DNA from: Bradyrhizobium hereditatis | Lineage (GTDB): Bacteria > Pseudomonadota > Alphaproteobacteria > Rhizobiales > Xanthobacteraceae | Length of the DNA: 64,000 nucleotides | Assembly: GCF_020329435.1 (NCBI RefSeq) | Contig: NZ_JAGKJK010000017.1 | Coordinates: forward strand, 49,080-113,079 | Reading direction: 5' to 3' | Shown here: positions 48,374 to 56,209 of the stretch, in pieces | Numbering within the stretch: position 1 is the first letter of the stretch | How the letters are laid out: each line of letters starts with the position of its first letter | Notes under the pieces: model-generated | Told to the model about the DNA's origin: nothing | Database searches by the model: none | Seen by the model: only the letters and a program-made list of their open reading frames with translations | Position numbers and translations under genes: made by a program

Positions 48374-48553
48374 ATGGCGTACAGGATCGTGGCCGAACGG
48401 CAGGACGAGACCGTCCGGATGGACCGAAGCAGCATGCTGGTGGCGGTCGCGAAAGCGCGGGTCTGGGCCAGCGAGGGCTGGAAGGTCACCATCATCGTCG
48501 GCGAGGAAAACGAGATCGCGCCCTCCGATGCACGCCGGCTTTCCGCCGCCTGA
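48374..48553 (+). CDS. Small hypothetical protein, 59 residues
   Basis: ATG at 48374 after a run of five G. The translation MAYRIVAERQDETVRMDRSS and then AVAKARVWASEGWKVTIIVGE looks like a compact alpha/beta mini-domain, and the pattern (KARxWxxEGWxV) is common in small rhizobial proteins. Role unknown. Confidence 0.65.
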   Translation: MAYRIVAERQDETVRMDRSSMLVAVAKARVWASEGWKVTIIVGEENEIAPSDARRLSAA

Positions 48554-48653
48554 TCGACCGTGACACGCCGCCGTTTCCGGCGGCCGCTAATAGACCGGAA
48601 CCGGGAACCCGGATCGACGTTATCACTGCGGGCAGGCTCTGTGGAGCAAGGCC

Positions 48654-48794
48654 ATGCAGTGGCGGTCAGAAAGCACAGGCCCCGACGCGATGCGCGGCGC
48701 CAGCGACGACCAAATCTCCTACGCAACCGGGTGGACCATCAGCGGCCTTGCGACGCTAGGCACCATCGTCGCGATCTGGGTGCTGGGCATCTGA
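48654..48794 (+). CDS. Very small membrane protein, 46 residues
   Basis: ATG at 48654 with GGAG 8 bases upstream, TGA at 48792-48794. The translation has a polar N-terminus (MQWRSESTGPDAMRGASDDQ) and a C-terminal hydrophobic helix (ISGLATLGTIVAIWVLGI). Overall layout is like a tail-anchored micro-protein. Role unknown. Confidence 0.5.
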   Translation: MQWRSESTGPDAMRGASDDQISYATGWTISGLATLGTIVAIWVLGI

Positions 48795-49134
48795 TTTAAC
48801 GCCCATCTCTGCGCGACCCGTTTGCCGCCGGTCGCGAGCAGTCCCTGCTCTGCGGCGGTCATCATCATTTATCCGCTATCGCGTCGTGCAAATCGGCTGG
48901 CTGATATCGAGCCACGCCGCAGAATACTGCAGGACGTACAAAGGATCGAACAGTCTTCAGTGATTAACGGCAAGGTACACCCGAACGGGCGTACCCGATA
49001 TCATGTCAACCCTCCGAACGTTTGCGATCCGAATTGACGACTCGGCTTTTGGCTTGCCGAGGTGACATTCTCCCTTGAGTGCGGGAGGGCGCCCGTCCGG
49101 TCGGCGCGAAGCAATTTCGGTAGGGGCAACAGTC
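48795..49134. other. Intergenic region before the repeat-protein/secretion cluster
   Basis: About 340 bases that should contain the promoter of the secreted-repeat-protein gene. A small dyad CTCGGC-N9-GCCGAG lies at about 49041-49061. No open frame with a convincing ribosome site and no clear -35/-10 pair were found. Confidence 0.35.
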
Positions 49135-50337
49135 ATGAATCATTGGAGTGTACCGGACGCGGTTCCCGGCGTTCCCCTCCACCGCAAGGATATGCTCGGG
49201 CACGATCTGCCGGGCTCGTGGCGGCTTTCCGCGGATTCCTGGTCAGGCCTCTCGACCCACACGGGAGATAACAGCGCCGGCGATGGCGGCACAGGTTATT
49301 TCGCCGGCAGCCTGATCAATAGCAGCTACGCTGGTTTCGAGCCGCTCAACGTCGCGTGGCCCGGCGTGCATGCGACAGCCCTCGCTCATCAAACGAACGT
49401 CGCGTATTTTGATCAGTCCGCAACCCAGATCGCGGGAGTTGGCGGTGATGGCGGCAACGCGAATGCCGCATCAGGTGGAGACGTTGGCGCGGTAGGGCTC
49501 ATCCCTAGCATGCCCGGCTTCTCGAGCGCGATCGCCACCGGTGGCAATAGCGCCGGCAATGGTGGTGATGGCTACTTCTCAGGAGCGATGGTGCATGCCC
49601 CCGTCGCGGTCTATAGCCCGATCAATATTGCGGTGGCGGGCTCCCATTCGACAGCCGAAGCCCAGCAGACGAACATCGTTTATCTTGATCAATCCGCGAC
49701 TCAGATCGCGGGAGTTGGCGGTGATGGCGGCAATGGGAATGCCGCATCAGGTGGAAACGTCGGCGCGTTCGGGTCTGGCGCCTCGGGCCCGATCGGTACG
49801 GGTGAGAACAGCGCCGGCAACGGCGGCGATGGATACGCCTATGGAGGCCTCGTTCACGCGAGCTTCGCGTTCTACTACCCCATCAACATCGCGATCGCAG
49901 GATACAATTCCACTGCCAACGCCGAACAGACAAATAATGTGGTGTTCGATCAATCCGCATTTCAGATGGCCGGCGTCGGGGGCGATGGCGGCAACGGCAA
50001 TGCCGCGACTGGCGGAGCGGTGGACATATTCTCTTCCATCTTCGACTTGATCGGCTCTGACGTCATCGCGACCGGCAACAACGGCGCTGGCAATGGCGGC
50101 GACGGCCATTTCTCGGGAAGCATGATCGACATCGACGTGGCGATCTACGTTCCGATCAACATTGCGGTCGCCGGCTACAACTCAACAGCCGAGGCTCATC
50201 AGAGCAACAATGTCGTGTTCGATCAGAGCACGATCCAGATCGCCGGAATCGGTGGTGACGGCGGCAACGGCAACGCTGCGCTTGGCGGCGATTTCGCCAT
50301 GCAACTGTTGTCGGACCTTCACTTGCTGGACGCCTAG
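49135..50337 (+). CDS. Glycine/asparagine-rich four-repeat protein, probable type I secretion substrate
   Basis: 400 residues from the ATG at 49135 (AGGGG 9 bases before). After a 42-residue head come four repeats of 87-92 residues (residues 43-134, 135-221, 222-312, 313-400). Each reads TGxNSAGNGGDGYFSG, about eight variable residues, PINIAVAGYNSTAEA, QTNNVVFDQSAxQIAG and VGGDGGNGNAASGG. There is no N-terminal signal peptide and no Cys. Gly/Asn/Asp-rich loops alternate with beta-strand-like blocks, so an extended beta fold, perhaps binding Ca2+, is likely, but canonical RTX nonapeptides (GGxGxDxUx) are absent. The ABC/HlyD exporter genes downstream make it the likely cargo. Confidence 0.8.
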   Translation: MNHWSVPDAVPGVPLHRKDMLGHDLPGSWRLSADSWSGLSTHTGDNSAGDGGTGYFAGSLINSSYAGFEPLNVAWPGVHATALAHQTNVAYFDQSATQIAGVGGDGGNANAASGGDVGAVGLIPSMPGFSSAIATGGNSAGNGGDGYFSGAMVHAPVAVYSPINIAVAGSHSTAEAQQTNIVYLDQSATQIAGVGGDGGNGNAASGGNVGAFGSGASGPIGTGENSAGNGGDGYAYGGLVHASFAFYYPINIAIAGYNSTANAEQTNNVVFDQSAFQMAGVGGDGGNGNAATGGAVDIFSSIFDLIGSDVIATGNNGAGNGGDGHFSGSMIDIDVAIYVPINIAVAGYNSTAEAHQSNNVVFDQSTIQIAGIGGDGGNGNAALGGDFAMQLLSDLHLLDA

Positions 50338-50433
50338 AGCCTCGCCGTTTCGATCTATCGAAACGAAGCGCTGGATTTTGATTTGACGCGTTTTCCTTCA
50401 CGCGAACCTCTATCCATTTCGTTTGAAACGCTT
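50334..50433. repeat. Dispersed intergenic repeat
   Basis: Begins in the stop codon (CTAGAGCC), carries TTTCGATCTATCGAAA (a dyad) and runs through TTTGACGCGTTTTCCTTCAC and GCGAACC to TTTGAAACGCTTC. As remembered, these ordered blocks form a common Bradyrhizobium intergenic repeat. Here it follows the four-repeat protein gene directly. Confidence 0.55.
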
Positions 50434-50608
50434 CGGGCGGCATTGGAGCTCACGGGCGCTCTGCAACGAGAGGTAGCACTTCGGGCGTACACGGTTCGCA
50501 AAAGGATGGCATCAGCTTTGGCGGCTAGACCAATCCGGCATCGAAATCCAAAACTCGTACTGTCCACATTGGGACGCACAGTGTGCAAACCAGCTCAGGG
50601 AGACTGAC

Positions 50609-51124
50609 ATGGCAAAGGCAAAGGCATTGTTTCCTTCCGACACGATCGCGCTGAAGATTTCGACCGGCGGCAACAGCGCAGGAAACGGTGGAGACGGCGT
50701 CAATACCGGTGATATCACCAGCAAGCCCAGTATCGAGTTCAACCCGTACAACAAGGCCGAAGGCGCCGACGTGTACGTCAAGACCGGCGATCAGGTTCAT
50801 CAGAAGGCCTACTGGGACGCCGGGGGCGCGAATGCGAAGGCGGAGAAGCATTCGAAGGCGGAGGGTGGAAAAGCCAAGTCGAATGGCGACCAGGAATCGG
50901 ACAGCGGCCACAATAAGTCCGACGTGGATGCCAACACGTCGGCCTACCAGAAAAACTACCTCTCTGCGGATATGAGTCAGAACGTGTGGGCCGGCATTGG
51001 CGGTGACGGCGGAAACAACAATAAGGCGGAAGGCGGGGACGTTGGCATCAAGATCGTGAACGACTCGCTCAACAGCCACGAAACCTACGATATCGACGAT
51101 TCAGGCATGTTAGCGCACGGCTGA
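50609..51124 (+). CDS. Second GGDGG-repeat protein with Lys/Asp-rich insertion
   Basis: 171 residues, GGGAG 7 bases before the ATG. It opens with STGGNSAGNGGDGVNTG and later has GIGGDGGNNNKAEGGDVG, the first and last blocks of the repeat in the 400-residue protein. Between them the hydrophobic strands are partly replaced by a charged insert (AKAEKHSKAEGGKAKSNGD, DSGHNKSDVD). It thus equals one repeat with an insertion. No signal peptide, no Cys. It precedes the exporter genes by 118 bases and is probably also exported. Confidence 0.78.
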   Translation: MAKAKALFPSDTIALKISTGGNSAGNGGDGVNTGDITSKPSIEFNPYNKAEGADVYVKTGDQVHQKAYWDAGGANAKAEKHSKAEGGKAKSNGDQESDSGHNKSDVDANTSAYQKNYLSADMSQNVWAGIGGDGGNNNKAEGGDVGIKIVNDSLNSHETYDIDDSGMLAHG

Positions 51125-51144
51125 TCGGCGGTTCTGGAGGGGCA

Positions 51145-51174
51145 GAGAACCGGCGGCGGGGGCCGCCGGTTCTC
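51145..51174 (+). terminator. Strong GC-rich hairpin between cargo and exporter genes
   Basis: A perfect 13-bp stem (GAGAACCGGCGGC / GCCGCCGGTTCTC) with a GGGG loop starts 20 bases after the second cargo gene. No T-run follows, so it is more likely an attenuator or mRNA 3'-end stabiliser than a full rho-independent terminator. Confidence 0.55.
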
Positions 51175-51242
51175 ACTTCCCTGCAAGGTCGGCGAACAAT
51201 GGGACGGGAAGGGTCGGACTTCAGAACTCTGGCGGGAAAGCA

Positions 51243-53036
51243 ATGCTGACGCCACCGCTTCGGCTGCAAACAATGTCACCAGCGCGGACGCCATTGAAAG
51301 CGGCTTTGCGGGCCTGCGTTGGGTCGCTCGGGCTCGTTTTCGCGTATAGCTGCAGCTACAATCTTCTTCTCCTCGCGCCTTCGATCTATCTGCTTCAGAT
51401 CTACGATCGCGTCCTGTCGAGTCGCAGCGGCGCTACGCTCCTGATGCTGACGCTGATTGTTGCGTTTAGCGTCGTGGTTGGCGGCGTGCTTGATGCGCTG
51501 CGCCGCGCTGCCTTGGGCCGAATGGGCGAGTGGCTTGAAGAAGAACTCCACCCGGCAGCGCTCTCCGCGTGCTTCAAATACGCCTATGAGGCCGATCGGG
51601 CGCGCGCATCGGAAGCCTATCGCGATCTTGCGACCTTGCGTCAGTTCGCACAGTCTGGAGCCTGCTCTACGCTGTTTGACGCGCTATGGACGCCGCTTTT
51701 CCTCGGCGTTCTCTTCCTCGTGCATCCCTTGCTGGGCGTAATCGGCACACTCAGCGCGCTGTTCCTGCTTGCTCTTGGGCTTACCGGAGACCGGCTCACG
51801 CAGGGCCCGCTGGCGCGATCGGCTGCTGCGCTGACGAGGAGCCACGGATGGTTCGGCACGGCCGTCGGAAATCTCCAGGTGATCAGAGCCATGGGAATGC
51901 TCGACGGCGCCACACGCCTGATCCGTCAGGCTGCGCAGGATGCGCGGAGCGAGCAAGAGGTGGCGCAGCGCCGCCACGAAACCATCATGCTGATCTCCAA
52001 ACCCGTGCGGGCGCTGACGCAGGTCGTGATTATGGGCACCGCCGCCTGGCTCGTTCTCGAGCAGGACAGGAATCCCGCCATCATCTTTGCCGCGAGCATG
52101 CTGTTCGGACGCGCGCTCCCGCCCATTGAAGGAGCGATTGCGGGCTGGAAGGCGTTCGCGATGGCTCTCGCCGCCTACCGCCGGCTCAATGACATCATGT
52201 CCACAGTTACCCCGGTTGCCAGCGTCCGGACTCTCCCGGACAGGCCAAGGGGCGATCTCATCGTCAACAATATCGGCGCCACCCTGCCAGGAACGAACCA
52301 GTTGTTCGTGAAGGGCGTGTCGTTCCGTCTCGCGCCAGGTGAATGCCTTGGTATCATCGGTCCATCGGGCTCCGGCAAATCCACGCTCGGGAAGATCATT
52401 GCTGGAATCTCGGCTCCAGCGGCAGGGTCGGTGCTGCTCGATGGCATCGACATCTCAGCCGCGCGCGATTCGGGCGGCGGCCGGCGAGTTGGATATCTGC
52501 CGCAGGATATCGATCTCTTCGGAGAAACCGCAAAGGACATCATTGCACGGCTGGACGACGCCGATTTGCAGAAGGTCATTGAAGCGGCAAAGCTGGCCGG
52601 CATTCACGAGACGCTCATCCGGCTGCCGCAGTCGTACGATACGGTCTTCGCTAGCGGAGGCGCCAATCTGCCGCGCGGGTTTCGCCAGCGCCTCGGCCTT
52701 GCACGGGCGTTTTTCGGCGATCCGCACCTCGTGGTCCTCGACGAGCCTAACTCCAGCCTCGACGCGCTCGGCGAGCGCATGCTGTTCGACGCTATTGAAT
52801 GGATGAAGGCGGCCAACACCACTGTCATCATCATCACCCACCGGATCGGGATTCTCGGCGCAACGGACAAGATTGCCATCATGCAGGATGGTGCCGTCAG
52901 CGCATTCGGCGACAGCAGGGAAATTTTCGAGAGGTGCCTGGCCCGTCCCCAGGTCGCTACACAACCCGTGCCGGCTCGTTCAGACCAGAAGTATGAAAGC
53001 GGCGTCGGCGCCTGGCCGCAGCCGAGCTTGCCATGA
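51243..53036 (+). CDS. Type I secretion ABC transporter (PrtD-like)
   Basis: 597 residues. N-terminal membrane domain of six helices (SCSYNLLLLAPSIYLLQIYD, VLSSRSGATLLMLTLIVAF) as in PrtD/AprD exporters, with no C39 peptidase or C39-like domain. The ATPase domain has Walker A GPSGSGKST, Q-loop GYLPQDIDLF, Walker B VVLDEPNSSLD and His switch IIITHR. The signature segment is LPRGFRQRLGLARA instead of LSGGQRQR. It energises export across the inner membrane, together with the HlyD-type adaptor encoded 50 bases downstream. TolC is expected elsewhere in the genome. Confidence 0.93.
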   Translation: MLTPPLRLQTMSPARTPLKAALRACVGSLGLVFAYSCSYNLLLLAPSIYLLQIYDRVLSSRSGATLLMLTLIVAFSVVVGGVLDALRRAALGRMGEWLEEELHPAALSACFKYAYEADRARASEAYRDLATLRQFAQSGACSTLFDALWTPLFLGVLFLVHPLLGVIGTLSALFLLALGLTGDRLTQGPLARSAAALTRSHGWFGTAVGNLQVIRAMGMLDGATRLIRQAAQDARSEQEVAQRRHETIMLISKPVRALTQVVIMGTAAWLVLEQDRNPAIIFAASMLFGRALPPIEGAIAGWKAFAMALAAYRRLNDIMSTVTPVASVRTLPDRPRGDLIVNNIGATLPGTNQLFVKGVSFRLAPGECLGIIGPSGSGKSTLGKIIAGISAPAAGSVLLDGIDISAARDSGGGRRVGYLPQDIDLFGETAKDIIARLDDADLQKVIEAAKLAGIHETLIRLPQSYDTVFASGGANLPRGFRQRLGLARAFFGDPHLVVLDEPNSSLDALGERMLFDAIEWMKAANTTVIIITHRIGILGATDKIAIMQDGAVSAFGDSREIFERCLARPQVATQPVPARSDQKYESGVGAWPQPSLP

Positions 53037-53086
53037 TCGGCGGCAAATATCCTCACCATCGCTTTGCCTGAGGGGAATGGGATCTC

Positions 53087-54589
53087 ATGAGAATTTCATT
53101 CGCTCGCCTTTACATTCGGGCGGTTCAACGGTGGTTGAGATCGGCGGCGTTCTGCAACAGGGTTCGCGGTGTCATCTCGATCCGTATCAGACGTTTCCAA
53201 GATCTCCTGGCCCGAAGAGGGTGGGATCGTCTGAAAACTGCGATCGCTCACGCCGAGATTTGGAAAGTCCCACGGTGGTTGAGATCGGCGCCGCCACCGC
53301 TCCGTGACCGGCTTCGCGGTATCACCTGGACAGGCAACGTGCTGGCTTTCGGCTTTGTCGTTGGTCTCGGTGCCTGGTCAACCTATGCCCCCCTCGAGAG
53401 CGCCGCGATTGCTGTCGGCACCGTCGAATCCGAGTCGAGCCGCAAGACGATTCAACACCTCGAGGGTGGCATCATCAGGGAAATTCTGGTCGCGGATGGT
53501 GATGTTGTCCGCGCCGGCCAAACACTGATCTCGCTGGAAGACACCAAGGCTCGCGCCGAAGCCCAGAGCCTGCAAGGCCAGTTGTGGGAAGCGACGGCAC
53601 GCGAAGCACGGCTGCAGGCGGAACAGCGAGGAGAAGAGCGGGTATCGTTTCCGGCCAGGCTCGAGATGGCGCAGATGGCGAGTCCCTCAGTCGCGGACGT
53701 CCTTGCGGGACAGCAAGCCATCTTCGAAACGCGTCGGCAGGTCTTTCGATCACAAGCGGCTGTAAATTCGGAAAAGAGATTGCAGGTGGAAAAGGAGATC
53801 GAGGGGCTCAGGGCGCAGGAAAGCGCGGCCGCAAGGCGCATCGACATCGTCCGCGAGGAAGCGGCAACCGTCGCCATGCTCGTCAACAAAGGACTTGAGC
53901 GACGCCCGCGGCTTCTGAACCTTGAGAGGGAAATCGCTGACATCGAGGGACGGCGGGGTGAGATTGTCGCGCAGATATCGCGGGCCGGCCAAGTTATCAA
54001 CGAATCCGAGGCCGTTCTCCTCAAGTTGGAGCATGACCGTCAAAACGAGATCGCGCAGTCGCTGCGCGAGGTGCAGAACCAGATCTTTCAGATATGGGAA
54101 CGACTGCGGGCGGCAGACGACCAACTCTCGCGAACGGCGGTCAAGGCGCCCGAAGACGGCGTTGTAACCGACCTGAGGATCCATACGCCGGGCGGCGTGA
54201 TCGGCGCTGGGGCACCTCTGATGGATCTGGTTCCTCGGCAAGATCGGCTTATCGTAATTGCGCGCGTCAGGCCCGAGGACATCGATGTGGTCCGTCCCGG
54301 GCTGAGCGCCGAGGTGAATCTCTTGCCCTACAATCAGCGCCGCGTACCACGGCTCCATGGGACTGTGACGCACGTTTCTGCCGACCGTTTGGTCGACAAG
54401 CGCACGGATCAGCCTTACTACGCGACGAAGATTCGGGTGCAGGACCCGCCGGTCACCGGGATCGATGATGTCCAGATTATTCCGGGAATGCCGGCCCAGG
54501 TGTTCATCAAGACGGGTCGCGGCACTGTGGCGCTCTACGCTCTCAGGCCGCTGCTCGACAGCTTCCATGGCGCCTTCCGCGAGGACTAA
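53087..54589 (+). CDS. HlyD-type periplasmic adaptor of the type I secretion system
   Basis: 500 residues, longer than most (about 430). Residues 1-82 are an unusual basic cytoplasmic part containing two similar segments (VQRWLRSA and VPRWLRSA, 48 residues apart). A single membrane helix (VLAFGFVVGLGAWSTYAPL) leads to the lipoyl half-motif (HLEGGIIREILVADGDVV), a long coiled coil (residues 150-320) and the second lipoyl half (VKAPEDGVVTDLRIHTPGG), ending in a beta-barrel domain. It bridges the ABC transporter with an outer-membrane TolC protein. Confidence 0.92.
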   Translation: MRISFARLYIRAVQRWLRSAAFCNRVRGVISIRIRRFQDLLARRGWDRLKTAIAHAEIWKVPRWLRSAPPPLRDRLRGITWTGNVLAFGFVVGLGAWSTYAPLESAAIAVGTVESESSRKTIQHLEGGIIREILVADGDVVRAGQTLISLEDTKARAEAQSLQGQLWEATAREARLQAEQRGEERVSFPARLEMAQMASPSVADVLAGQQAIFETRRQVFRSQAAVNSEKRLQVEKEIEGLRAQESAAARRIDIVREEAATVAMLVNKGLERRPRLLNLEREIADIEGRRGEIVAQISRAGQVINESEAVLLKLEHDRQNEIAQSLREVQNQIFQIWERLRAADDQLSRTAVKAPEDGVVTDLRIHTPGGVIGAGAPLMDLVPRQDRLIVIARVRPEDIDVVRPGLSAEVNLLPYNQRRVPRLHGTVTHVSADRLVDKRTDQPYYATKIRVQDPPVTGIDDVQIIPGMPAQVFIKTGRGTVALYALRPLLDSFHGAFRED

Positions 54590-54622
54590 GCTGCGCCCAG
54601 AACGGCGGAGCTCAGGACATTC

Positions 54623-55399
54623 TCAAGATGACCGCACCCGTGAGGGCTGAAGGACGTTGGCTCGCCGGCTCCAGCGAACGACCGCCTCGGTGCGGTTATG
54701 CGCGGAGCATTTTCGCATGATGCGTTGAATATGCATCTTTACCGTGTTTTCCGAAAGGTTGAGCCGGACGGCAATCAACTTGTTGGGGAGGCCGAGCTGC
54801 AGCGCCTCGAGCACGTGTTGTTCGCGTGGCGTAAGGTCGCCCATCGCCTTCTCCGGCACAATCCTGGTGGCGCCGTTACCCTCGTTGCTTGCGAATAGCT
54901 CGGACGCATCGCGGCATTCCGATATCGCCTTGAGGCTCGTCCCTCCATTTTGCCCGACGATCGGCAACGGTCGGTAGACACCACCGGCAAGGACCAGGCG
55001 TAATCCGGCAATAGCGACTTCGACGGGGATCGATGTCGGAAAGAAGCCGCGCACTCCGCGTTGCATCGCAGCCGAAGCTGTCGCATCGTCGTCGCGATTT
55101 GACAACACGGCAACGGACGCTTTCGGGCAGGTTTCTGCAAGGAAGGCGAGGCTCTCCTCGATCGAAGGATCAGTGATCTGCTTGTGCCCGATGTTTAGCG
55201 CAATCAAGCGGATGTCTCTGCCGGATAGCCAGTTCAGGCCATCAGTCGTTGCCATCTCGACGATCTCGAATCCAGTGAGCTCTCGCTTGAGAATATTCAA
55301 GATGCACGTACGCGCCAGGACGTGTTGCTCAATGATCACGAGCACCGGCAAGTTTTGTGAAATCAAGGCTAGTTCTGCGGGATTAGAAAAATCGTCCAT
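54623..55399 (-). CDS. LuxR/FixJ-type regulator with degenerate receiver domain
   Basis: 258 residues from the ATG at 55397-55399 (GGGGA before it). The N-terminal receiver-like domain has VLVIIEQHVLART where DD is usual and RLIALNIGHK where the phospho-acceptor Asp would stand (Asn instead). The C-terminal LuxR helix-turn-helix is complete: DLTPREQHVLEALQLGLPNK, NLSENTVKMHIQRIMRK. It probably acts without phosphorylation. It is convergent with the HlyD-like gene and the only regulator near the secretion cluster, so a link is likely but not proven. Confidence 0.88.
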   Translation of the reverse strand: MDDFSNPAELALISQNLPVLVIIEQHVLARTCILNILKRELTGFEIVEMATTDGLNWLSGRDIRLIALNIGHKQITDPSIEESLAFLAETCPKASVAVLSNRDDDATASAAMQRGVRGFFPTSIPVEVAIAGLRLVLAGGVYRPLPIVGQNGGTSLKAISECRDASELFASNEGNGATRIVPEKAMGDLTPREQHVLEALQLGLPNKLIAVRLNLSENTVKMHIQRIMRKCSAHNRTEAVVRWSRRANVLQPSRVRSS

Positions 55400-55603
55400 G
55401 ATGTCCCCGAATTGAGAAATTAGCTGTCCACTCCACAATTTTGATTTCCATTTTCCATGGAGCAGATCCGCCCCACACACTTTGCAGCGAATTGCTGCTG
55501 ATCACGACGTGACTTCCGACTTTCGAATTCGTTCGCAGGAAGACCGTCAGGGGACCTTCTGGTCCGTTGCAATAGGTCTTGGCAGCGGTTCTGTCGTTCC
55601 AGG

Positions 55604-56209
55604 CTAGCTGCTGCAAATGTTGCGATACGCGCTCGCCGCCGCTGAATTTGCGGGACCGTCGACGACGTATGCTTCATCTTCCGTCACGAGATACAGAAAC
55701 GGCCTCTCTCCGGTATCTTCACCCGATGCTTTCTTTCCTTTGACACGGCCACAAATGGTGTCGACGGATTTTCCGAGCGTATTTTTGCGGATGGCCCGTT
55801 TCATCTCACCGAACTCGGCGGACGCCGGGTCCTCGAATTTCGCGGCAATCGTGGTCTTCGCCTTGACAATGACTGGATCGGGCATCTCAGCGGACCGTGC
55901 AGACGGCGGCGCCTCGACTTTCGCGTCGATCATTGTGGGCTTCGTCTTTTTCTCAGCAAGTCGGGGCTTATCAGGGATGTCGCCAGCCGACGGCTCTTCC
56001 GTCTTCGCCGCGATCGTGGACCTCGCTGGTTTCACGGAGCTGGTCCTCGATGACGCCGGCTTCGGTTCGCTCGGCTGACTAGCCGCAATCCCGTTGAGAC
56101 AGCCGAACCCGCTTGGGTCCGTGCATGCTTCCATGCTCGCTTGCGGCGGTAAAATACAGCTACAACCAACCAGGGTCGCAGCCAGAGTGCCAATGAGAAG
56201 CGTTCTCAT
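55604..56209 (-). CDS. Lipoprotein, Pro/Lys/Ala-rich
   Basis: 201 residues with a lipobox (LAATLVGC) at the signal-peptide end, so it is lipidated at about Cys16. A low-complexity linker (TIAAKTEEPSAG, KKTKPTMIDAKVEAP) leads to a C-terminal domain (FEDPASAEFGEMKRAIRKNT, VDTICGRVKGKKASGED, TEDEAYVVDGP) that resembles small domains in exported rhizobial proteins. Role unknown. It shares direction with the LuxR gene, which starts 205 bases further on. Confidence 0.8.
   Translation of the reverse strand: MRTLLIGTLAATLVGCSCILPPQASMEACTDPSGFGCLNGIAASQPSEPKPASSRTSSVKPARSTIAAKTEEPSAGDIPDKPRLAEKKTKPTMIDAKVEAPPSARSAEMPDPVIVKAKTTIAAKFEDPASAEFGEMKRAIRKNTLGKSVDTICGRVKGKKASGEDTGERPFLYLVTEDEAYVVDGPANSAAASAYRNICSS

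Noticed and set aside
49261..50334. Glycine-rich repeats as RTX calcium-binding toxin
   Set aside because: The nonapeptide GGxGxDxUx is not present in series; GGDGGNGNA occurs once per 90 residues, so a standard RTX beta-roll is not supported.
49261..50334. CRISPR-like periodicity
   Set aside because: Repeats are protein-coding, about 270 bases long and diverged; no short identical repeats with unique spacers are found anywhere in the window.
55383..55616. A 77-residue TTG-initiated frame between the lipoprotein and LuxR genes
   Set aside because: TTG start without ribosome site, overlaps both neighbours, and the sequence shows no motif; it is probably the leader of the LuxR gene.
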